Source: Porites lobata
Lineage: Eukaryota > Cnidaria > Anthozoa > Scleractinia > Poritidae
Assembly: GCA_942486035.1 (NCBI GenBank)
Contig: CALNXK010000008.1
Location: forward strand, 1,422,001 to 1,486,000
Direction of reading: 5' to 3'
DNA length: 64,000 bases
Shown here: positions 58,601-64,000 of the stretch, piece by piece
Layout: every line of letters starts with the position of its first letter
How positions within the stretch are numbered: the stretch's first letter is position 1
The notes under the pieces: generated by a model
What the model was told of the DNA's origin: nothing
Seen by the model: only the letters and a program-made list of their open reading frames with translations
The model's database searches: none
Program-made: the position numbers and the translations under genes

Positions 58601-61551
58601 TTTTGAACATAATCCGACGTCAATATTCACCAGGGGTATCAAATAATTAATACACGATTCCATGTACAAGTTAAACTGTCTGGTTTACAACAATATTTTG
58701 TTACGGTCATTTAAAATGACAACATTGGAACTATTCTGGATGGTTCGAAAATTACATTAGTTGGATCTAAATCACAATTTCACCGCAGGCTGACATGAAA
58801 GACGAAACAATTCAAAATTCATTTGTCTAGCTGCATTCACCGCCTTACTCTTAAACAACGCACAATGACGGGCGTTTTAATAAGCACAGCAGAAATATTT
58901 CCAGAACTTATGGAAATTTTAACAGTAATTGCATTCTTTTTTTTTAATTTATCATTTGCTTTCTTTTCAAATAAGATGCGGCAGAGGATTTTCCAACCAG
59001 TGCATTAAATATTAACTTCGTTATGTTGACAGCAAGTTTCTATTGTGTCGTACAAAGCCAAAATAATTTTTTCGTAAAAGTGCAAGTTTGCAAACTACAG
59101 TCTCCAAGAATTGTTTAAGCAAACAAAAATATCAAATAACAAGTCTCCACTATGTCTACGGTTTTCAGAGTAACGAGAATAAAATCTTCAAATCTTGGAC
59201 AACCCTAATCGTGGCAATTGAGAGTGAAATGATTACTGGTACAAAAGATGACATAATATGTCAGATAAAGTACCGTCCAGCCTTTTAAATTCAGGTTATA
59301 AATCAGAAGAAATTTATCGTTATTTTATCCATACAATGAGAAACTTTAAGCGTTATATAAAAACAGGAGCATTTTTTCAATACATATATACATATAAAAT
59401 AAGCACGTGTTGAAGTACGGCATTTAATTCATGTATCCGTATAAAGCCAAAGTGATGAACGATATCTGATTATCTACCCTTATATCAACATGCAAAGAAG
59501 CAAATAATCAACGCTCACAGATCCGGTAAACGTGAGCCGTTTGGGTCGTCTTCATCAAAATGTCAGTAGAAAACTGAAAAACAGTACACGTACTGTTTAT
59601 CGGTAAACGGTACAAGACGAAACATACCTGAAGATTACCGCCGAGATCTTTGAAATACATAAAGTCTCCTCCGTTGGAGAACATAACCATATATCGTGAA
59701 ATCCACTCTTCTACGCTAGAATCCCCGTAACCCTGGGTAGCAATGGCAGTTATCACCATTTTCTTCTCCAATTCTACTTTTATCCATCCAGTGTCTTGTT
59801 TCGAATCGGCTCGATACCCTGGCGGCCAGCTGGTGAGATTTAAACGTGCGCGATGCGCACCGAACGTCGAGTAGTCGTTGTTGAAAGCCGACGAGACTGT
59901 GATTTGTTCGTTTCGGATTTCCCCACTCGCCATCCCGAGAGGTCTGCGACAATTTGCTGAAAAGAAAAATAGTGCGGTCAATGTTAATGCGCTAAATATT
60001 AAGGGTTTTATAACATAATTTATCAGATCTGATTAGCGCCAATTATGGCGAAAAACCTGTTAAATTTGACAGGGAAGAACGGGCTTCCACAACATCCCGT
60101 GGTTGGCATTTACTGACAAAAAGGCTCCAAATCACTGCCCAAAAAATAACTCTCATTTCACCACAGTGAAATCATACAAATCGCTGTATCTTTTTCCTTT
60201 TAGACGAAAGAATGGGAACATTGCGTGGACGACCCAAAGGAGTATTGTTAAACATTTCGTGCATTTTGTGAAGTACGTGGTTTGCCCCGGCACGGTTGCC
60301 CACGCATTTAAACGAGCACTATTCACGCATGCACGCGACAAGTGCACATGTATTTTGTGTAAGTCCGCTGAAAAGGTTTATGAAGACAAGATCACAAATC
60401 GTGGCACTACGCACAAGCGCGAATTAAACTACTAGGCATAATACGCATGCTGATGGATCCTTATAACCGGCTTCATGGGCTCAATCAACAGCCGTTACGC
60501 TGGAACGATCTGTTGTTCGTTTATATTTGGGCTAAAAAGGGATTTGTTTCAAGTTCATGGCAGTACTCGAAGTATACACGAATAATCATATTTTTATGTG
60601 TTGTGGTTTGTTTTTCTTTATCCACGAAAATGTATAACAACAGAAACTCCAAACGGAAATAAAAATTGAAACAAACACCAAAACTGGACGGCAACACAAT
60701 CCTATCGTGTGCCACCAATAACACTTGACGAGGAATAGACAAGAGTTTCCCACCAAAGCAGGGCTGGTAAAAGTGTTTAAAAACTAAAAAAGGCTTTGAG
60801 ATGGATATCGAACAGGTTACTAAAAGCCGCAGACAAAAAATATTGTGGACCCTGCTGTTAGTCCATTCAGCTTGCGGTCAATTTGTGCCGAATTTTAGCA
60901 ATCATTTCCTTCCCTCGTCAGCACTGTACCAAAAACATTGTTTAATGGGCGCAGCAGTTGACTAAAACAAAGGAAGATTGAGTAATTTTTACATATCCGT
61001 GGTTTGCGGTTGCTCATGAACATCGCAGTGCTCTTCGGTGCCGGATTTGCCTCTGTAAATGAAAAGCATTTTTTATTGAATTCATGAAAAACTTGCATAA
61101 ATGTGTCCGATATTTTGAAAAAGAGGCTTTCCCTGTCTATCGTACATACTGACTCCTCTGGGTTTCTGTGGTTTCTTCAAAAGCTCATAAATATTCAGTA
61201 GGCATACTATCCACCTTATACCCTGTAAAATCGTGTAACTTAAAAGTCAGCCGAGGAATTTGAATTCGGCCTTAGGGAAAGTTCGGGGCAGGCTGGCAGA
61301 AATATTAGAAAGCTTATTAGGATGAAAATGTAATGTAAAGACTGTAAAGACTACTTGTGAACATGCACATCTGGAAAACTTAAAAATATATATAACAAAA
61401 AATCCACAGAAGCCACAGAAATATATTCAGCCCAAATTGAACGATTCGGATCATGCTTACTATCTTGCGCTGCTGATAGATTACTCGAATTTTTACCTGA
61501 CATCAAACAGGTTTTCAACATAACGAAGAATCTCGGAAGTGCAGTCGCCAT
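26614..61551 (-). CDS. Polycystin-1-like receptor-channel (F5/8C-REJ-GPS-PLAT-11TM)
   Basis: Exons 5' to 3' (minus): tentative 61551-61497, then 59956-59628, 56042-55901, 54202-54093, 53676-53618, 48227-48073, 47452-46717, 45997-45786, 44974-44719, 43982-43829, 42436-42254, 39003-38941, 35721-35596, 35345-35085, 34864-34610, 34292-34054, 33735-33195, 32840-32604, 32016-30754, 30491-30320, 28646-26614. The 20 firm exons are all GT-AG, phase-consistent and total 7526 bases; with the first exon the protein is about 2526 aa. Order: F5/8C about 20-176; REJ-like about 285-800; GPS about 1270-1320; TM1; PLAT about 1383-1500; TM2-6; polycystin extracellular domain; TM7-11; cytosolic tail with coiled coil. 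The PKD1 family acts as plasma-membrane or ciliary receptors that partner PKD2-type subunits. An N-terminal F5/8C replaces the LRR, WSC and PKD repeats of vertebrate PKD1. Weak points are the first exon and the small exon 38941-39003. Confidence 0.88.
29096..29366. repeat. Non-autonomous TIR element in a polycystin intron
   Basis: TACCGTATTTAGTCGAA on the left is mirrored by TTCGAGTAAATACGGCA on the right. The interior repeats GGCGTTTATT-type words. It lies between the last two polycystin exons. Confidence 0.65.
29512..29681. repeat. Palindromic MITE A (copy 1)
   Basis: ACACCAATGAAATACCA on the left and TGGTATTTCATTGG on the right are inverted, part of 26-bp arms. A diverged copy is present at about 43513-43690. 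Confidence 0.7.
29687..29785. repeat. Hairpin MITE B (copy 1)
   Basis: ATTACATGGCCGC and GCGGCCATGTAAT close a near-perfect hairpin whose stem includes ACGAAATTTCTNTT and its mirror. It directly adjoins palindrome A. A second A/B pair lies at 43425-43690 in inverted orientation. Confidence 0.75.
29800..30041. repeat. Imperfect TIR element in a polycystin intron
   Basis: GGGCCGGGTTGTTCAAAGC and the mirrored CTTCGAAAAACTGGGCCC mark the ends. AGGTTAAG and GGTTAAGC words occur just inside. The element is non-coding. Confidence 0.6.
30320..30491 (-). CDS. Polycystin-like exon: start of the polycystin (TOP) domain
   Basis: The acceptor is ctttctccataag and the donor CCTG|gtgagt; it starts in phase 0 and ends in phase 1. 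It encodes FWTWTRNVLIPGLYHTQWYN and MVGMPRLRQARIRP. F-W-x-W, L-I-P-G-L-Y and P-R-L-R-Q-x-R are hallmark motifs of the extracellular domain between TM6 and TM7. Confidence 0.95.
30754..32016 (-). CDS. Polycystin-like exon: PLAT domain and TM2-TM6
   Basis: The acceptor is atcttatttctag and the donor AAAAG|gtaaag; 421 codons. It opens with a PLAT domain (YLYEISVQTGMWKGYGTTAN ... IKIWHDNSGKSPAWFFSQV), which binds lipid or protein at the membrane. Five hydrophobic segments follow: LTCCLSILFATLITNAMFY, IGIQSSLIAIPVNVLVVTIF, FFVYVGWMLCILTSLASAAF, QDVVITQPIKVVLIASLLSL and FFFVFIALLMVV. Confidence 0.95.
32320..32566. repeat. Palindromic MITE in a polycystin intron
   Basis: CAGATTTGCACAAATTTG near the left end is mirrored by CAAATTTGTGCAAATCCA near the right, and further inside GGAGTAAGTCTGGGGCAAA is mirrored by TTTGCCCCGGATGTACTCC. 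The element spans most of the intron between the TM1 exon and the PLAT exon. Confidence 0.75.
32604..32840 (-). CDS. Polycystin-like exon: GPS cleavage site and TM1
   Basis: The acceptor is cattcacaacag and the donor ATGAAG|gtacgt. It begins VGPKTVPDNLHCLCTHLSAF: C-x-C-x-H-L-S is the canonical GPS end, with autoproteolysis expected between L and S. It is followed by VVLATVCSIFGLYFVGLVFA (TM1) and a basic stop-transfer segment. Confidence 0.93.
33195..33735 (-). CDS. Polycystin-like exon: GAIN-like region and start of the GPS
   Basis: The acceptor is ctctttaatcag and the donor TACG|gtatgt. The exon is 541 bp and ends CLYWSENRQAWTGDGCT, the first half of a GPS motif with its W and paired cysteines. 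A proline/threonine run (KDPPTTPPPTPR) and a dibasic GGRQKRS site lie in the middle. Confidence 0.92.
34054..34292 (-). CDS. Polycystin-like exon: GAIN-like region
   Basis: The acceptor is gatttttctag and the donor TTGAG|gtaaac. It encodes MLAFKDNPYTWDATSKSIKS and TLEVSGLSKPVELFIPQKKR. The N-P-Y-x-W motif and the I-x-x-x-V-x-x-F-S-L strand are typical of polycystins. Confidence 0.88.
34610..34864 (-). CDS. Polycystin-like exon: GAIN-like region
   Basis: The acceptor is ttgtgtctttag and the donor CACAG|gtactg; 85 codons, phase 0. It encodes SKKMAEKTLKLMDKVGSSLL, then FSTKSLSMTLDRQVPS and ELPSAATLF. The strand pattern fits the region before a GPS. Confidence 0.85.
35085..35345 (-). CDS. Polycystin-like exon with a highly charged low-complexity segment
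   Basis: The acceptor is caattttgcag and the donor AAAG|gtatct; 87 codons. The first half is helical (ENAVNLLEDTADFVSSQL). The second half is almost all K, E, D and Q (GKDDEETDEEKQPGNEEG and KEKEKTKAEKEK), unusual in the extracellular part of a polycystin and probably disordered. Confidence 0.85.
35596..35721 (-). CDS. Polycystin-like exon: helical GAIN-like region
   Basis: The acceptor is tttactttcag and the donor CAG|gtatct; 42 codons. It encodes LKDSIINQMAAVKVTSLEQV and VVAIATEQKDEIS, amphipathic helices of the kind found before the beta-sandwich of GAIN domains. Confidence 0.82.
35877..37210. repeat. 1.33-kb foldback element with about 450-bp arms, in a polycystin intron
   Basis: ATACAGCGAATGCAAATATG on the left is mirrored by CATATTTGCATTCGGTGTAT on the right. 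The arms (35877-36328 and 36765-37210) align nearly throughout, including CCCGGGTCTAGTTGCGCGAA and ATTCGGCGCGGCGA. The central part of about 430 bp is non-coding. No target duplication was found. Confidence 0.85.
37211..38579. other. Polycystin intron sequence, nothing recognised
   Basis: AT-rich intron DNA without a supported exon, RNA gene or clear repeat. Confidence 0.4.
38580..38625 (+). repeat. (GTT)n microsatellite
   Basis: About fifteen GTT trinucleotides with two interruptions (GTGGTT and GATGTT). It lies in a polycystin intron, about 300 bases from the mini-exon at 38941. Confidence 0.9.
38941..39003 (-). CDS. Polycystin-like mini-exon (21 codons)
   Basis: The acceptor is cttttaactcacag and the donor GTAAT|gtaagt; it reads IAVVRKILRSKFNVTKTTVR plus N. 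It is phase 0 at both ends. Without it the flanking exons still join in frame, so it could be alternative. It fits the helical character of its neighbours. Confidence 0.6.
40180..40285. repeat. Small foldback in an intron
   Basis: TGGAGAATTATG near the left end is mirrored by CATAATTCTCCA near the right end. The roughly 75-bp interior is non-coding. Confidence 0.5.
40573..40712. repeat. Palindromic MITE, about 140 bp
   Basis: AGAGTTTATGTTTGGGGGCA and its mirrored counterpart at the right end (TGCCCAACAACATAAACTCC) define the arms. ACTCATTTTAGC and TTAAAATGAG pair further inside. Confidence 0.7.
41163..41245. repeat. 83-bp hairpin
   Basis: GTCTGCTACACAG and CTGTGTAGCAGAC are perfect inverted 13-mers. 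ACGCAACGCTC and GAGCGTTGCG pair inside, which makes a long stem. It lies in a polycystin intron. Confidence 0.8.
42254..42436 (-). CDS. Polycystin-like exon: REJ-like region
   Basis: The acceptor is aacctttccgtag and the donor ATCG|gtaagc; 61 codons in phase 0. It encodes VEPMPAEDVTDTLISMTSGE and then a helical VDKAAQMAYAVLSMVDK. A decayed LINE lies just upstream in the intron. Confidence 0.85.
42640..43424 (-). pseudogene. Decayed non-LTR retrotransposon RT fragments
   Basis: The minus strand reads PSNKAPGHDRVSARVLKDSL and NTRPISPLPVMSKVCERAAH (43105 upward), then VLLDMSKAFDSIQHDNLL and TLSWFKSHLSLHKQVVRIG (42817-43101), then a tail piece PKCSLHLGRL ... EYNLLPENIRNL (42647-42829). These are consecutive blocks of a CR1/L2/Jockey-type RT with stops and internal deletions between them. 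No endonuclease is seen. It lies antisense-neutral (same strand as the host gene) in an intron. Confidence 0.8.
43425..43508. repeat. Hairpin MITE B (copy 2)
   Basis: ATTACATGGACGCGC and GCGGCCATGTAAT close a diverged version of the hairpin at 29687-29785. Its outer part creates a false start for the adjacent RT frame. Confidence 0.65.
43513..43690. repeat. Palindromic MITE A (copy 2)
   Basis: It contains ACACCAATGAAATACCA and a mirrored TAGTATTTCGTTGG. It matches the element at 29512-29681 and again adjoins hairpin B, but with the A/B order reversed. Confidence 0.6.
43829..43982 (-). CDS. Polycystin-like exon: REJ-like region
   Basis: The acceptor is ttttggatctgtag and the donor TTTTA|gttaac. 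An alternative donor nine bases upstream (GAC|gtcctt) is also in phase but weaker. It encodes YHTNTGAVVIQKGSSSSTTT and DYVIALEIQIIDSLGAA. Confidence 0.82.
44719..44974 (-). CDS. Polycystin-like exon: REJ-like region
   Basis: The acceptor is aatcccttatag and the donor TTTAG|gtatgt. It encodes YRLRASVHLDD, a PPVYNNSDEMAGCSVTPEIG segment, and RGFKDEDMPLSYEF. The G-x-C-x-V-x-P ... P-L-S-Y-E-F spacing matches REJ domains. Confidence 0.9.
45027..45420. repeat. 394-bp TIR element in a polycystin intron
   Basis: GGTGCAAACGGATGCAAC at the left and the mirrored CGTCCGTTTGCGCGCACC at the right are imperfect inverted ends. Interior copies of GTTGCATYCGTTTGCAC and CAACATTGT recur. The central part is GC-rich with a CGCGCGCG run. 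Confidence 0.65.
45786..45997 (-). CDS. Polycystin-like exon: REJ-like region, cysteine-rich
   Basis: The acceptor is tactcttaacag and the donor AAAG|gtagtt. It encodes CKRNCGSKVTANKRMIIESE, CKGVSCQ and KYNWTLF. The C-x-x-x-C ... C-x-x-x-x-C pattern followed by Y-x-W is the central part of REJ domains. Confidence 0.88.
46717..47452 (-). CDS. Polycystin-like exon: start of the REJ-like region
   Basis: The acceptor is ttttcgttaacag (the nearer ..gattatag would break the frame) and the donor TCAG|gtaaat; 245 codons. It includes LDATDSYDPDDPAS, a PKD/REJ-type D-x-S-x-S-x-D-P-D turn, and then ITFTWLCRR. REJ modules in polycystins extend from such repeats to the GPS. Confidence 0.9.
48073..48227 (-). 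CDS. Polycystin-like exon: extracellular segment
   Basis: The acceptor is cctttctttcag and the donor GCCC|gtaagt. It reads PQTKGAEIKLTAELKIECIE and LASTVGLFEQQYVKLQY. It has beta-rich composition and no named domain. Confidence 0.8.
48756..48960. repeat. 205-bp MITE with about 70-bp arms
   Basis: TATCGAGTTATGGAT and ATCCATAACTCGATAT are inverted, with GGGAAGTTTGGAGAG and its mirror further inside and AATTTGTTCATGC/GCATGAGCAAATT outside. It sits in the intron between exons 48073-48227 and 53618-53676. Confidence 0.75.
49614..52748. repeat. Possible 3.1-kb inverted-repeat element
   Basis: GCGGCTTAGCTAG on the left is mirrored by CTAGCTAAGCCGC on the right. GATACAAGC and a GATATA-x-TAGTGCCAA block follow in the same order over about 110 bp, with many differences. 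No transposase was seen inside. The LINE tail (51540-52079) would be nested. The low arm identity makes this uncertain. Confidence 0.45.
51540..52079 (+). pseudogene. LINE 3' end: RT C-terminus plus TATGT-repeat tail
   Basis: The frame to TAG at 51891-51893 reads PGDYSSPYNTLLSKV, SLFNKRIQNFLILLYKSLF and AKQWNALPDFFRTSFFAAF, the conserved C-terminal tail of CR1/L2-type reverse transcriptases. A short 3' UTR follows and ends in AATAAAG and a TATGT microsatellite (52061-52079), as usual at the 3' end of such LINEs. It is 5'-truncated and inactive. Confidence 0.8.
52080..53617. other. Polycystin intron sequence, no supported feature
   Basis: No exon, RNA gene or convincing repeat was recognised beyond the right arm of the possible 3.1-kb element. 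Confidence 0.4.
53618..53676 (-). CDS. Polycystin-like exon: linker (59 bp)
   Basis: The acceptor is ttattattttag and the donor TTTAC|gtaagt. It encodes TKAALKSSPGFLSAELVRF plus a split codon. It is accepted because both splice sites are strong and it joins its neighbours in phase. Confidence 0.75.
54093..54202 (-). CDS. Polycystin-like exon: linker
   Basis: The acceptor is tgcttgacag and the donor GAG|gtgaat, phase 0. It encodes YYFVVWLMMTDYIFKTDYLD and DYQLLTKYVVYE. No domain was recognised; the hydrophobic start is too short and mixed to be called a membrane segment. Confidence 0.75.
55901..56042 (-). CDS. Polycystin-like exon: F5/8C domain, C-terminal part
   Basis: The acceptor is tgtatccacag and the donor CCAG|gttagt. 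It reads TFPGNRDSYSIQRNEVALPV and ends MRMELYGCEP. The closing R-x-E-L-x-G-C completes the discoidin fold and supplies the disulphide partner of the domain's first cysteine. Confidence 0.9.
56043..59627. other. Large intron that splits the F5/8C domain
   Basis: 3.6 kb of AT-rich intron between the two discoidin exons. No open frame with domain character or strong paired splice sites was found. Confidence 0.5.
59628..59956 (-). CDS. Polycystin-like exon: F5/8C domain, N-terminal part
   Basis: The acceptor is ttcttttcag and the donor CAG|gtatgt, phase 0. It encodes NCRRPLGMASGEIRNEQITV, then SWPPGYRADSKQDTGWIKVE and ISRYMVMFSNGG, the hallmark order of a discoidin (F5/8 type C) domain: starting cysteine, G-x-I, W-x-P, and the W-I-x-V-x-L strand. 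Confidence 0.92.
59957..61496. other. First intron of the polycystin-like gene (tentative)
   Basis: The region separates the tentative start exon from the F5/8C exon. Nothing coding was recognised. Confidence 0.35.
61497..61551 (-). CDS. Polycystin-like gene, tentative first exon
   Basis: ATG at 61549-61551 opens MATALPRFFVMLKTCLMS with donor TCAG|gtaaaa. An alternative donor (GATA|gtaagc, exon low end 61461) keeps the same phase and adds 12 residues. Both fit the next exon, which begins with two bases of a split codon. The hydrophobic stretch could be a weak signal peptide. The true first exon could lie elsewhere. Confidence 0.35.
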
Positions 61552-62659
61552 TATGTCTTTTTGTCATAATGCCTTCTTTCAATTGCAAGAGTACAGCTCC
61601 CAAAAAGTATGTACAACACTTAAAAGATATACTGAAGTAACGTTTACTGACATTTCGACAGTTTTCTGGTTGATAAACTCGGTAATTAAGAACATCAAAT
61701 AATATTACTACACATGTTACCCCTGAATGTCACGTAAAGAAAATTGTTTCAAATCAATTCCAGTTCTAGTACGTGCTACATTGTTTTATTAGATTATTTT
61801 ACATGCCCGAAAGCAAGAAATAAAGGCTTAACTTGATCAACGCCAGAAAAAGGATAATCTTATCGAACGGGCTGATAAGGTTTCCTGTATTATTTCCCAG
61901 GATATCCAATGCTCAATTGGCTATCTTTTAAGCATTGGTAAAAGACAAAATCAGAGTTCTATGAACAGAGGTCGAACATACAGCAATGTCTTGTGGTTAT
62001 TTCAAAAAAAGAAGTAATTAGTTAATGGTCGAATTCACTTAAAACAAGAAAATCACGTTATTCTGAATATGCCGAAAGTAATTAAATGATATCATCAATT
62101 TCCAACAAAATTTCCTTTCTTCATATTAACCTAAAAAAAAGAGGTGCCAGCATTATTTATTTTCGTGTTGTCTGGCCATTTTGCTTTAAACAACTAAACA
62201 TCGACAAAGTATTTCCTACCACAATCGAATGGACACCGATTAGTGTTAGTTACACACAACATTTTTTTTCCTCATTTCGCAACTAAAGTAACTTAACTTA
62301 AATTTACATATTCAGTTCTTCAGTGCCCACTCAATAGTACGCCCTTTAATCCTATTAGACGACTCAGGATCTAGATAATCGGCTTTAATTTTAGGCAAAC
62401 TACTCTAAATTTAATACGAGGTTTTTTTATCCTTATTTGCTCCAATTTCGTTATCGTTTTAAGTCAGGTGACGAAAATATTAATTTCAAACCATTTCAGT
62501 GAAGCCTTTGCACCTTTAGTTTCAAAGTAACTTAGATGGAGAGTTTCTGAAATGAATTGTTTAAGTAAACATAAATTGTTTCGATCATTGAATCATAAAC
62601 TCTTTGTCTCAAAAGCCAATGATACGTCTCTTATTGCGGCGGCATATCAATAGAGTCTT
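61552..62659. other. Region upstream of the polycystin-like gene
   Basis: It would contain the promoter if the start exon is right. No TATA box or other core element could be assigned with confidence. Confidence 0.3.
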
Positions 62660-62905
62660 TTAGATTCCAGGACGACGACGACTACGAGGGGAAGATTTAA
62701 GACAAGATTTAGGTTCAACTGTACTTCTTTTCCCCAGAAAAGTTAGAAAGTTGCTTTTAATTGAACGAAGGCAAAATAACAAAATTTCCCAACAAACCCG
62801 TAGTAAAATGCCGACGGCTATCATGTTTTCCCGCGAAAATAACGCTGGCTCACGCGAGTACTGCATTTAGTAGTTCCTGTAGACGAAGACGTCGTCGTCT
62901 TTTAT
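62660..62905. repeat. Foldback repeat with GACGACGAC/GTCGTCGTC ends
   Basis: CCAGGACGACGACGACTACG on the left is mirrored imperfectly by GTAGACGAAGACGTCGTCGT on the right. The interior minus-strand frame (KSNFLTFLGKRSTVEPKSCL) is a passenger of this repeat. I remember the same sequence as a dispersed anthozoan repeat, so it is not called as a gene. Confidence 0.55.
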
Positions 62906-64000
62906 CTAAAGATCTCTAAAACCAAATGGGAACCGAATGGATAACATGCCGACAACATGGATGCTTATTTTAGTTGCAGTCTGATGTTTGCCTTGTAACA
63001 TTTATCTGCCTTATCAGTTATCAGAAAATTTTCCTACATGCTTTTAAGCTGCAAAGGAAAAAATCAGTGATAAATTATATAACAGGACAGTGATAAAAAG
63101 GAAAAGGAAAAACTAAAGAAGCGTTGATGCAGGAGGTGTGGAATTTGTTCAGATTCTGAATCACTATTTTTTGGACGATATGCCAGCAACTTTAACTATA
63201 AAAATTAAACATCGATCCACAAAAAAGTTCTCATTTATTTCTTTATTTTCTCTAGGGTAACACAACAAAATAATTTTTAAATGAAAAAATTCCCGTACAC
63301 TTTATCAGCGATGAAGAAGTCGGTAACTTGCTCTTAAATCACCTCCACAACTACTAGCTTACTACATAGTATGGATGAATATGTGAAATTTATATACTTT
63401 AAAGGCCGTGCCTGAAGAACCGACTCAAACCAGTGCTCGATTCAAGTCCATTTGTTTCAAAAGATAATTACGCCTAATATCTCACCACTACAAGCTATTT
63501 CGAAACCTAGCAAAAAAAAAGTTTTTAGTGTTCGTTACCTTGGTCGCTGAGGTGGTAAAAATAGTGTGAAAAGACCGGTACTGCGAGGAATGCCAAAAAC
63601 CACATCTCTACCTTAATGTTAAACAATAAAAATTTTCGATGTAAATTAACATACTTTTAGATGTGTCGACCTCCATGCTTTGTTATCGTTATCCGAATCG
63701 ATATTTATCTGGATATTAAAAAAATCCAAAGTTTTCCTCTCTAAGGTTCAATCGAAATGACTTCTCGTTAGATGAAAATTATTTCTGCCAAACTTGCATT
63801 GGTTAATAAACTTGTCGCAGTTTGTAACCAACACCTGTATCAAAATTTGTCGTTGGTAACACTCTTTGCAATTTTGTAATAAGTGGATGCCGCGTTCTCT
63901 AATGTAATGCGGTGTAAATGGTCTAATGACATACATGACAAGAAACTGTACTTTTACTTTTTCTCAATTAACGCTAACCTGCATCGCAAACCCTAAACCC
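62906..64000. other. Window end, no feature recognised
   Basis: AT-rich DNA with only short frames. The last bases read CCCTAAACCC, too short to call telomere-like. Confidence 0.4.

Noticed and set aside
62660..62866. A 68-codon minus-strand frame as a small gene
   Set aside because: It lies entirely within a foldback repeat with GACGAC/GTCGTC ends, and such passenger frames recur with this repeat in anthozoan genomes as I recall.
63991..64000. CCCTAAACCC at the end of the window as a telomeric repeat
   Set aside because: It is only about one and a half units long and not in a tandem array, so it does not support a telomere call.

Overview
The window looks like animal nuclear DNA, most likely from an anthozoan cnidarian (a stony coral or a relative). 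That assignment is inferred from three things: AT-rich, intron-dense genes with GT-AG introns; a polycystin-1-type receptor-channel; and a very high load of short palindromic (foldback) elements, Penelope-like and CR1/L2-like retroelement debris. No rRNA, CRISPR array, operon or bacterial-style gene was seen.

Two multi-exon genes could be assembled by eye, both on the minus strand. Gene 1 (about 10.4-16.4 kb) has 11 coding exons whose phases all agree and add up to 1019 codons plus stop. Its product has an N-terminal SANT/Myb-like segment, a coiled coil, and a C-terminal region like a family of uncharacterised cnidarian proteins. Its stop codon is followed in the same frame by 77 more open codons. 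Gene 2 (26.6 kb to about 61.5 kb) is a polycystin-1-like protein. Twenty confidently placed exons (7526 coding bases) are phase-consistent from end to end and encode F5/8C (discoidin), REJ-like, GPS (HLS cleavage site), PLAT and 11 membrane segments ending in the polycystin channel. A coiled coil and a repeated IWERQ motif lie in the cytosolic tail. A tentative first exon lies near 61.5 kb, giving a protein of about 2.53 kresidues. A third, partial coding piece on the plus strand (8.6-9.0 kb) has a HIRAN-like fold signature but an in-frame stop upstream.

Layout. 1-5 kb: nested repeats (a 2.0-kb foldback element with a solo LTR inside it, two palindromic elements, a 59-bp tandem duplication). 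5.2-8.3 kb: a 3.2-kb foldback element with about 550-bp arms. 8.6-9.5 kb: the HIRAN-like exon and its 3' flank. 10.2-16.4 kb: gene 1. 16.8-18.4 kb: a terminal-inverted-repeat element with a perfect 9-bp target duplication, carrying a Penelope-like RT fragment, just upstream of gene 1. 18.4-26.3 kb: intergenic, with a 2.2-kb element flanked by a 10-bp direct repeat. 26.3-61.6 kb: the polycystin gene, whose introns hold many foldback elements and two decayed LINE fragments. 61.6-64 kb: no gene seen apart from one foldback repeat.

Gene 2 probably encodes a large membrane receptor-channel that senses extracellular ligands or matrix and is autoproteolysed at the GPS. Gene 1 is probably nuclear, but its function is unknown. 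Nothing suggests the two genes act together. All coordinates were read by eye, and no database search was run.
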